A stretch of DNA of 64,000 bases from Echinarachnius parma. Lineage: Eukaryota; Echinodermata; Echinoidea; Clypeasteroida; Echinarachniidae. Location: assembly GCA_037951105.1 (NCBI GenBank), contig JBAMJV010011170.1, positions 1-64,000 on the forward strand, given 5' to 3'. The first letter of the stretch is position 1; each line of letters starts with the position of its first letter. The translations under genes were made by a program, and so were the position numbers. Shown one piece after another: positions 38,701 through 50,498 of this stretch. The notes beneath the pieces are model-generated. The model was not told where the DNA came from and did no database searches. It saw only the letters and a list, made by a program, of their open reading frames with translations.

Positions 38701-41700
38701 ACCAATCGCTTACATTATATTATATCACACCTGACGAAGTGTTGCAGCGGCGCACGAAACGTCGTGATCTTTTTGATCGCTTGTTGACCATACATTGAGA
38801 GACAAACGAATATCACTAGCGATATTATTTCCGATACTATATCCGCAATGAGTAATATATTTAGTAATATTATATTTGTTTGTGTAATATTTTAATTATA
38901 TTTTAAAGAATCACGACTAACAACGTCAGTAATCTCTTGAGATGTCTCTTGACAATATTTAAAATTAGGTATATGTTTTTTTTTCATTTACCCCTTGCCT
39001 ATGTCACATAACATTTCCCATAGGTAAATACATGCTTTATATTATATGGTAACGTGGTGGGAGGGGTAAAGATGTAAATACCTCACTAGAACCAATACAT
39101 GTACATTCAAGAGACACCAACATTTCTGTATTATCAAAATTAAATGTGAAAGTTTTACGGATTCAGATTGATTTAAATAACGCTGTTTCTCACTTTAGAT
39201 AGAGGAACTCATCGTTGATAACTGTAACCTGGGTCATGTTGCATCTGAACAGTTTGGGAGAGCCGTCTCTACCATGCCAAACCTTCGATCGCTTACCATG
39301 CGACCGTTGAGGCTTGAGGATGCTTGCTTCACTACAATGTCAACATTGTCGCCATCATCAAAGGTAAATTATCCCCTTTCGAACGATCTCTCCCCATTTC
39401 ACACGTTTTAAAAGTATACCTGCATGATTGTGTTATCTTGTATGATATCGAAGAGATTTGAATACAACAACGAAATATCACAAATTAAAAAGATTGTTCC
39501 ACTATACTGTAGTTGGCAAATGTAATTCAGGTTCCCACACTTTAACCTCTCCTCTCACTCTTCCCCTCTTTCTCTATCTCTCCCTCTCTTTTGTTCTCCT
39601 ATCTGAAAGTTTGTTATTAAGTCAAACACTTATTCATATATTGAATAGATCAACAAATTAATTTTTTTCGTAGGAATGGCGTCAAGCAATAATGAAGATG
39701 ACTACCACACGATAATGTCATCTTGACGGGTTATATGTGAAATCATCGCAATCCCTCACACCTTGTTTTATTACACTTATTTCTGGAGTAATAGTTTAAA
39801 TATTTTAGTATCTGTACTATCTAAAAGAAATTTCAAAAAGAGAATATGTATGTAATTTATGTTATTCAAAACAACATGATTAACTGTGTAATTCATCATC
39901 AGCGACATTCGGAATGCACTAAATGATGACTGCTCTCTCGTCTACATCATTTCATATTTCCCATAGTTAATTAATGTTATATAGAAGGGTAACATATTGG
40001 GAGGGTTAAGATGTATATGCCTCACTACATTAACAAAAAAAAACATGTACATTTTGAGAAAAACTAAATGGGCAATATTGTAAGAAACACCCACATTTAT
40101 GTATCATCAAAATAAAGTCTGAACAGTTTCACGGCTTCAAATGTATCACTTTTAATATCGACAATAACACTTTGCTCCCTCGCTAGATAGAGAACCTGAG
40201 CATTGGGAGATATGACCTGGGTCCTGTTGCATCTACACAGTTTGGGAGAGCCGTCTCTACCATGCCAAACATTCGATCACTTTTCATGTATGGGTTGAAG
40301 TTTGATGATGCCTGCTTCACTACTAGAATGTCAACGTTTGCGACACCATCAAAGGTAATAAATATCACATTATTTCGACTTCTCTCTCCCCTTCTCATTT
40401 ACTTATGTGGTCATTGTATGGATGAGCTTGAATATTGTAGAAGATATTTGAATACAACGATAGAAATTACTAATGGAGATACTTGTTACACTCAAAAAAC
40501 AGAAGTGCTGTTTTTAGCACTTGGAGGGCTACATTCAGCACCTTTTCGGTGCTCGCATAGGGACAGCACAGCCTGTGCTGGTTTGGCACTAGTACAAGTG
40601 CTAGTTTAGCACCACTTGAGGTGTTACCGAATTTGCACTTTTGGTGCTGAGAAATCCACATTGTGTGTGATGAATAAAACCCATAGTGCTAAAAGAAAAT
40701 ACGGGGGGAGGGGTGGCTTCCGTTAACTCGGAACTTAATTTAGCTCATATGTATTTCGTGGTAAAAGAAGCAGGATAAAGATGTCCGATAGTAGGATTCG
40801 AACCTTGGATCCCACGCGTCCAAGTCAGACGCGATACCGACTGAGCTAACTCGGATCACGGGAAGCCGAATGCACTCTAACGAAAGTATCATACAGTTTC
40901 TATTGTTACGAATTTAGCACGTTGCACGGTGCTGTTCTCACAGCACCAGTTTTCAGCACCGATCTTTTAGCACCTCGCAGACTTTTATTCACTTCTTACA
41001 CTTGTAGTGCTAAATTAGCTCCTCCAGGTGCACGATCGCGAGCAGCACTCGTTTTTTAGCACCTTCATTTTTAGAGTGTACACTATACTGTAATCGTCGA
41101 ATGTAGTTCAGATGCCCACATTACTATACTAACCCCCTCCGTCCTCTCTCACTACCATCTCCCCCTCTCTCCCCTCTACCTATATCTTTTCTCACTTTCT
41201 CCACCCCCCCCCCCCCCCCCCCCCCACCTCTGCCTCCCTCCTCCCCTCACTCTCTCTCACTATCACCATCTCGCTAGCTACCTCCCTTTCTTTTTCCTTA
41301 TAAATATCATCTATCCTGTATTTGGATATTAATTCAACCTGTATGGATTAACCGAGGTATTTTTTCGAAAGAATGTCGTCATGCAATCATGAAGATAACT
41401 GCCACACAAGAATTGTATCCTTAAAGCCAAATCACAGTTTTGGGAAAGTTACCGAAAATATCTTTATTGCCCAAACTATTTATCAATATTATTGAATAAG
41501 TATTAAAAAAAGGGGGCTTGTGTGGTTAAATCCGACCCTAAGCATCGTTAAAATGCAGAAATATCGGAAGAAATCCAATGGCCGCCCGTGAAATTGTTAA
41601 ATCAACTGCCCGTTCGCAGCTGTCCGCGTCGCTATGGCTGGGCTGGAGATAGTTTGACGAGCCCGCATACCGGATACCACATTACGCGTTGGCAATATTG

Positions 41701-43454
41701 GTCAATGCAATGACAGTTATATAATTGTGAAAATATATCAATTGGTAGGCGATATCCTAGCCAAATTTGTATAATCCCATACTAGTAAAATTATATTCTT
41801 TTACATGGCTGGGAATAAGAGCGTACATTTCGTTTTGTGTGTGTGGGGAGTTTCCCACTACTGTCAGTTAGCGCCAACCCTCCCACCCTGTTCTATTCCA
41901 CTTATTTCTTCAGTAATGTTACCAATACCAATACATTATCATGTTTTATATTTCAACGACATTTAAATAAAACATTCTTAAATGTCAGAAGCATGATTAA
42001 CTCAAAGTCAAACAGAGAGATTAGAGAGAATACAAAAGAGAGCGTTGCGGATAATTTTTCGTAGTGATTATAATGACTATACAAATGCACTTGAACAATC
42101 CAAACTTCAAACACTAGATAAAAGGCGCCAAGATTTATGTGTTACTTTCTTTCAAAAAACATGATCACTCACCGACCAATTGCAACAATTTCTCCCACAA
42201 AAACAATGTACTAGAACACTTAGAAACTCAAAGCAAATTCCGGATTTTAAATGTAAAACAAATCGAATGCAAAATAGTCCTATACCAAATTTGATTCGCC
42301 TGTATAATAAAAGCTGATTCGCTCGTGTTTGTATTCAGTGTAATAATTTGTTATTTTAATGTTCTGATTTGCGTACATTCATTTAATGATCATGTTTATT
42401 GTACCATTATATTTAATTATTATTTTATTCCTTGAATTTGTATAATTATTCCAAATACCACTATCAATCGCTCGAGCAATGAATACATGTTATCTTTCTC
42501 TCTCACCTATCATTTCTCTTTCCCTTTCTGCTTTTCAATTGTTCATACCACTGCTCTTGCTGCTATCTTTTATTATTTTCCCACTATACCTACAAATGCA
42601 ACATTGAAATATAAAGAACTATTTTATACTTTGTTCACTTTATATGGTAGTATATAATTGTACTTATACATTTTCTTTTAAGAATTATGTACATTAACTG
42701 TTTTTAACTGTTTATGGTATTTATGCAATAGTAACAAGACACGATTTTATTATTCTAAGCTAAATGTTCTGTGATATTTACAATGTATATATTATCAACG
42801 TGTGTAACTCATGTGCAATTCAGTTGCGAAACTGCCATTCATGAAGCAATAAATACCATTTATCTATCTCTATCTATCTATCTAACGGCGTCTTTAATCT
42901 CCAGAGATACTGGAAGAGATTTACGATAACTGCTCTCTCAAATTTGTTTAAAGAATTTACTTATTCACTCATTCTATAACAGAATTGATTATCATATAAA
43001 ACATCAAAGGTTTATTTATTCGACATTGGTAAATGACGATGAATGTCACAAATAATATTACGAAAATTTATATTATGACTTTCGTAAGAAATCTTCGACA
43101 AATTTCTTTAAATCATGCATTAGATGAAAATTCTATAAAAAATGCAGATGCAATTTGGGTAAATAAAATTCGTTTGTGTTGGATAATCATGCACCAGTAA
43201 ACAACAAAAAAGAATGCGACATCGAAAATCAGCATGGATGACACGTGAAATGTTTGATTTAATTCGTAAAAGTGATAAAGCTAAAAGGACTGCTAAACGA
43301 ACAAATAATGACGCTAGTTGGAAATATTGTAGACAATTACGAAATCAAGTATTGCAAATGCTTAAAATTAGCATTTTTCTACACTAGCCTCAAATTGTAG
43401 AGAAACTCTACAATTTAACCCTAACCAGGCCGGGTTATTTTGGCTATGCTATAG

Positions 43455-43485
<31 letters not shown>

Positions 43486-46400
43486 TGGATTCCACCCCCC
43501 CCTGAGATCTCGGCCGCCGAACGTGCGGCCGCCGCAAAATTTGGCACACAGATAGTTTGCGACATAATCTACAAGATAGCATTGTTATTTTTTTGAAAAA
43601 AATAACTTTCTACTTAATTATGCAAATTTATGCAAAAATCCTATTTTTGTCTATAAATCACTAAATATGGCTCAGAATATGCTAATTTTGTGCATGAATA
43701 TTCTTTATTACCTAATTAAAAGGTTTTAAACATTAAAAATTGCGACAGCCAAAAAATTCCTTATGTATTTCTTTGTTTTTTGAATTTCTTATGTATTTCT
43801 TTGTTTTTTTACTTTTGTTTTTTATTGTTTTTTTTTATGGAATAAATTATTAACCATTATTCAACAATTTTTAGCCCAAAATTAAATGATTGCAGTGATT
43901 AGATTGAAAAATGATGAAGGTTTTGTCTATTCTAGGAAATACTCAATTTCCATAGGATTTGTACACAAATCACAAAATTTAGCGATTTTCGGGCCGACGC
44001 TCACTTACAAAAGGTCACGTGACTTTAGAACGGTATACCCGGTCATCGCAAATTTGGTCTCAAAAGTTGCGCAAGACGAAAACGAAAAAACTCCTGAAGT
44101 TGCGCGGCAAAACCTGCACGCGTTGCGGAATTATCGCGCGAAAAGTCGAGGGGGGGGGGTGGATTCCACCCCCCCCCCCCCGGCCTGGTTAGGGTTAAAG
44201 ATAATCCCTTACAATTTGTGTAAGTATTTACCACATTTAGCTTTAGTCAAGTGTCTGTTGAAGAAGTTAAAAGGTGTCTTGATGAAACAACCCGCAGTTA
44301 AGGATGCTGGTCTTGATGCCATTCCATCTTGTATTTTGAAGGACTCGTCTCCATTGATAATAGATTCTCTCACGCATTTGATAAATCTATCTTTGAGTGA
44401 AGGTGTAATACCGAGTGAATGTAAACGCGCTCGAATAACACCCCTTTTAAAGGGCATCAAGCGTGGGGATGCTACATAGCGGGTCGCCATTTTGAACTGG
44501 GTTAGTTTGCGCGCACCGCATGACACTGAGCTAACGTGCATTACGCACCGTGCGCAACGCGTATGCAAGATGGCGCCGCGCATCTCATTTGACGAATCTG
44601 AACTACCTTTAAAGGAGGTGATGCGAGTAATCCTATGAATTATAGGGCTGGCCCATATCCGTACTACCTGTACTTTCGAATATTATAGAAAAAGATGTTT
44701 TTAAACAAGTCTATAGATATTTAAATGAAAATGACTTGTTAATTAAAAATCAATATGGCTTTTGTCCAAAATTTTCATCCGAATTGGAATTATTGAATTT
44801 GACGGAAAACATAAGTAAGTCTGTAGATGGTAGGCAAGTAGTTGGTTTGGTGACTTTAGATCTTGAAAAGGCATTCAATATGGTGCCCCATGATATAGTA
44901 ATTGAAAAATTAAAGTGTTGTGGGTTCCGGGATTAAGCGATACGATGGTTTAAAGATTATTTTAATCTTAGAAAAACTGTTATCAATGGAAACGAGTCAA
45001 AAGAAAAGGAGGTACATTGTGGTGTCCCTCAGGGAAGTATTCTGGGGCCACTTATGTTTATTATATACATGAATGATTTACCATTGTATTAAAGCATTGT
45101 AAAGTATCTTCATGCGCCGATGACACGTGTATATATTTTGCATCCAATGATCCTGCAGAACTAGAAAATATGATTATTTGTGATTTATCCTCTATTTATA
45201 ATTGGCTGTTGCATAACAAACTCATGTTAAATGTCAACAAATGTTAAGGCTTCAGACCCTTCAAAGTAGAGCCCTAAGAATATTACTTAAAGTAGATTAT
45301 CGCTTTAGTAGACCGAGGTTATTCCAAATGTTACAAGTTGAATGTTTATGCGCTAAAGTAAAGAAAGACCTTGTTACTAAATATATTACTCATTGCGGAT
45401 ATAGTATCGGAAATAATATCGCTAGTGATATTCGTTTGTCTCGCAATGTATGGTCAACAAGGGATCAAAAAGATCAACAACGTTCATTATGTGTAAAAAT
45501 TGCGCTCACATTGTGTATCTCAGCAATTTCACAGTGTGTTCGCATTGTGAATTGGCTTTCACACTGTAAAAACGTTCGAACTTAACATTGTGGTCCACAC
45601 TGTGAGTTCACACTGTGTTCACACTGTTGATGAGTGTGGTTTTTCTGGCAGGGATAGTATGACTATATTAGTAAGTATAATATTTGACGGATATTTGAAG
45701 AATAGTTTATATACATTATAATTGAACAAAAAAGAACACCAGAAAGTGACATTCATTTTGTTTAGAAAAAAAAGAAAAATGAATGCGTCCCTCGATAGTT
45801 GAGTGTCCCACAATTAGTACGATCACGCTCACCTGGCATTTCTGATTTTTCTTTTGTATTATTATTTCAAATGGTCTAAAGAACATAAACAGTGAAAACC
45901 AATGTTTAATTATGAAATAATATCAGATTTATGGGCAAAATTGTGAATTGTATGACCTTATTTCCATAAATGACCATGAATATGTAAATAAGCGCATTAA
46001 AACATATGAAAGTACCATAGTGTTCCCGTCCTACTGATTTGCTGGTGGAACATGGCAACCTCCTCGTGGTCCACCGTGTTTGGAAACATTCCTTACTAAT
46101 GCCATCAACCAGACATGCGCAACCAAGTGTATCATCGATGACTTCTCCAAGTCAATTAACCTACAAATGACCCTTCTCAGGGCAAAACGTCCCGTAATGG
46201 CCCTTATCAAGGCCAACCATCTCGCATAATAGGGACACCTCTCCGCATATATTAAATTAATGCGGATGTTATGTCACGTGCAAAAAAGTGACTATCTGGG
46301 TAGATCAGCTAAGGATCTTGACATCGACGTTATCCTTCTACAAGAAACCCATATCCGTGCTAAGACGTGTGCATCTAAGCTTCGCGTCTACCATTTCTAC

Positions 46401-49400
46401 GGCTTCAAGCTCATTTCGGCTGTGCATCACGCCAAGTATGGAGTTGCTACCTACCTACCTAAGACATGACCTGACATAGTTTGTGTCCTTAAGGAATCCT
46501 CCAATAATGACATCTTCACGGCTACCGTGAAAGTTGGAGATATAACAATCACAAACATATACAAACCACCAGAACGAACTGGCCCCCTCCTACACTACAG
46601 ACCCATGCCCACCCTGATGTCCATGCTGGAGATTTCAACAGTCACCACTCATCCTGCATGGGGCTATGCCAAAGATGACGAGAACTTTCCACTCAATCAG
46701 ATGGAAAAGGGATTACAATCCGGATCTCTGCTTTTTGTCCAAAACCAACAATGGCCGTCCACTACATGCATCTCGCAAGATACTTCCTCTCTTCTCTCAT
46801 AGTCAACATTGTCCAACTCTGATTCATATTGGTGTAGAGATCCCTCATATAAAATCAATGCCCCAACCACGATGGAATTTTAGGAAAGCTGACTTGAAAG
46901 CCTTTACATATGACGTTGAGGAGCAAATCTCAAATCTTGAACCAGTCCCCAAAAGCTACACATCCTTCTGCAATATACTCAAGGACACTGCCAAGAAACA
47001 CATCCCTCGTGGCTTTTGTAAAGTCTACACCAGAAGAGCTCCTCAAGCAGTATAAATCCACTGGTGATCCAGATATTGCAACATAACTCTTGGATTCCTT
47101 GACACTGCTAGACAAAAGCGCTGGCAAGAGACTGTAGAATATCTCAACTTTACACACTCGAGAAGGCCTGGAACCTTCTTCGACATCTTGGAGCAGCAAC
47201 CCGGGTTGAACATCAACCTCCTAAAGTAACATCAAATGATTTTGCTTCACGCCTGCTCCTCAATTCCAAGGTACCTTCTACAAAGACATCACGTAAATAA
47301 GTCAAGCAGAACCTCTCCAAGTCCTACTCAACATCAGCAAAGACTTCCTCACTTGCAAGACCTTTTCACGAGAGAAGATGTCGACATTTGCCTTTATTCC
47401 ACAAATTCAGGGAAAGCAGCTGGAATTGATGGAATCTACCCATAATTCCTGAAGAACCTTGGATCAAAGGGTCGCGACTGGTTGGCCTCATTCTTCACCT
47501 ACATCCACTCTTCCGGAGTTATCCCGAAGGCTTGGAGAGAGGCTAAAGTGATTGCGATCCTTAAACCAGGGAAACTTGCGAATGACCCTGCAAGCTACCG
47601 CCCCATCTCTCTTCTGTGCACATCCTACACATTGTTAGAGCGTCTCATTCTGGACAGGCTTAGCCCATTGGTAGAACATGTGCTACCAAAGGAGCAAGCA
47701 GGCTTCAGACCAAAAAGGAGCTGTTCCGACCAAGCCCTAGCCTTTACTACTTTCATCGAGGCAGGATATCAGCGCGCTCTTAAAATAGGTGTGGCACTAA
47801 TTGACCTCTCATCAGTCTACGACACTGTATGGAGACATGTCGTGCTGCTCAAAGCCTCTTGTATCTTCAAGTGTCAGACAACCATGCGCATCCTCGCTTC
47901 CCTACTCAGCAACAGAAGATTCAGAGTTCCACTTGGAGGACAACAATTCTCGGCTAGAACCCTCAACGGCGGCCTCCCTCAAGGATCTGTCTTCGGCCTG
48001 ATGCTCTTCAACATTTATGTAAGCGACATGCCGGAGACCACTTCCAGGAAATTTGCCTATGCAGATGATCTTGCATTAGCTACCCAATCCACCGATTTCA
48101 ATTTACTTAGCACAGCCCTCACCGAAGACATGAAGAAGACGGAGGACTACTTCACCTACTGGCGCCTTCATCCCAATCCTTATAAGACTACAACCACTGC
48201 CTTCCACCTCAGTAACCGACAAGCAAAAACAGAACTGAGGGTCACCTTCTGTGGCAAAACAGTCAAGCATGAAGAGTTTCCCAAATACCTTGGAGTTACC
48301 CTGAACCGCAGCCTCACCTACCGTGAATATCTGAAGAGGGTTTCTAGAAAAATGAAGTCCAGAGTCAACATTATCCGGAAGCTAGTGGGAAACAGCTGGG
48401 GTTCTTTATTATCATGATAACATAATAACCATTACACAGTTAATAAAACATGATAATAACGAATGATATAGACACATTTGCCTTAATTTCGGGTCGTTTT
48501 CGACATTTTTTTGGGGGGTGCCGAACGTAGCTACGCCACTGTTCGTATTAACAATAGAGGCATGGGACAGATCTTGTTTTACGAATTTCTCTTTCGTTAA
48601 AAAGACATTTATGATTAGTGTTCAGATGTTAGACTATCCACTGGATAGTCGTAACCATATCCAAAGTCAGTGCAATGTTATCACTTTAAATTTGTGCTCA
48701 TTACTCGGCCATTTAACGTCCATTTAACTTGAAATGTTCATACATTTCCTAGTGGACATGTCAACAAAGTTACTGGATCCCTTCAAAGAAAAGTGAAACT
48801 GGCGAACTGCTAAATACCCATTATGATTCATATTATGATTATGATTCCTATTTCTTCATGTTATTTTGTTGAACTCCATTGGATTATTATTTCGTAATAT
48901 CCGTTTGATCTACAGATCACACAGTTGAAGCTGATAGAGCTCACCCTGACACGGCGCAGTCTTGTCATCATCCTGTCACTACCAAACCTCCAATCACTCA
49001 CATTACACCACATTAAACCTGGCTCAGAAAGAAGTGACCGTGACGTTGACTCGGATGACGCTGATTCAGACGCATGTGACACCCCCACTGGCTCAGACAC
49101 AAGTGCACTTGATCATGAATCGGTTAGTCCATTAAGTACATTGTGTCACGGGGCTGGTGATTCGTTTTTCTCAAAATGAAAGAAAATTATTGACATCCTC
49201 AAACAAAGACAGGGCTTTACAGAGACAGGCTTACATTTGTCGTTAGAATGGTGAAGATTGAGAAGTTCTTTTATTATAAACCCATTTTATAAAATATTTC
49301 ACGCTAAATAAATTAAATTAATATCATACTTCCCATTTAATAGGCACAAAGCAACACTAATGATCTACACTTTCTGACCCCACATTCAATATCATAGATT

Positions 49401-50439
49401 GATTTGCTATAATACTGTAGTACTAATTTAAAACAAATAATTATAGTTAAGCCGAATTAATTACAAAGCTAATACAATTATACAACTATTTCCTCGGGCA
49501 TTTCGTATCTTTCGTTTCAAATTCATTTAAATATTTTCATGGACTAAAATCAGCTATTTAAGTTACGGAGCGGAGCAATGGTTAAGATCCGCCTCCATTA
49601 TGCTGACATAGTCTAACAGGATGAACATGTACATGCCTGTATTTAAAGTACAGTTTGTCCTTATTTTGAATGTCGAAAAGTTAAAGCTATGCTTGTTAAT
49701 TCTTGTAATCATGTTCTTGTTAATCGTGTGTGTGGATGCCATTGTTATTCTTCCATTTATATATTCATATATTACGCATGGCCCATAATTTGTCACATTA
49801 TTTACATCTCTATAGAGGGGAAAAAATCGTCTACCAGCCTTACATTACGAATTAACAATTTAAAAAGCACTATTTAAGAGCGGTAAACATGGTTAACACA
49901 TTCACTATGTGTGTTTGATTGTTGTTACACGCGTGACAGGAACCACCTGTTGCTAGTTCTCTCTTGGAGCTGAACGTGGATGACGGCATGATGAACGATC
50001 TCTGCGGTATGGGCCGCCTGGTGCTGGGGCTGTGCCCCGGTGTGGAGAAATTATCCATCACATTCGGTATTATGCATCGTGGTACTCATGGTATTGAACC
50101 GACCACAATATCTAAGACCTGCTCCTGGTTCACCCATCTCCTTGAACTACGAGTGTGTGGTATACCGTGTTCGTCTCTGCGTGACCCTGCATCATTCGGC
50201 GAGGCAGTGACGACGTCATGTCCCAGTCTCACCAAGCTGTCATTCGCAAGCCTGGATATCGGTAACCAGGGAGTTTATAGAATCATCCGATCCATGGAGG
50301 CTCATACACAAACTTCTCTCAAGAGCATATCGTGAGTGTTAAAAATATCGCCAATTATAGTTAGTTATAAAACCGTTCGTGTACAATGCACTCACAAATA
50401 CACACACTTAATCACAACCAAGTTTTCACACACGCACGC

Positions 50440-50498
<59 letters not shown>

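Larger units (their letters stand above)
42990..45480 (+). pseudogene. CR1/jockey-like LINE, twice interrupted
   Basis: Ordered fragments: the pre-RT linker (SAWMTREMFDLIRKSDKAKR), the RT N-terminus (KDAGLDAIPSCILKDSSP), TPLLKG joining KGGDASNPMNYR after removal of the 154-bp insert, LDLEKAFNMVPHDIV, VPQGSILGPLMFIIYMNDLP, the catalytic CADDTCIYF, and the C-terminal LQTLQSRALRILLKVDYR. A piggyBac-like element (43419-44194) and the insert 44454-44607 split it. Stops and small shifts show it is dead. It is on the same strand as the NLR gene, within the intron after LRR exon D. Confidence 0.8.

Noticed and set aside
43886..44479. 197-codon frame as a transposase
   Set aside because: Its first half is the interior of the piggyBac-like MITE and its second half is LINE reverse transcriptase; it only bridges the junction.
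47482..48417. 311-codon RT frame as an active gene
   Set aside because: Long, but upstream endonuclease sequence is broken by stops and shifts and the C-terminus is missing, so it is a relic.
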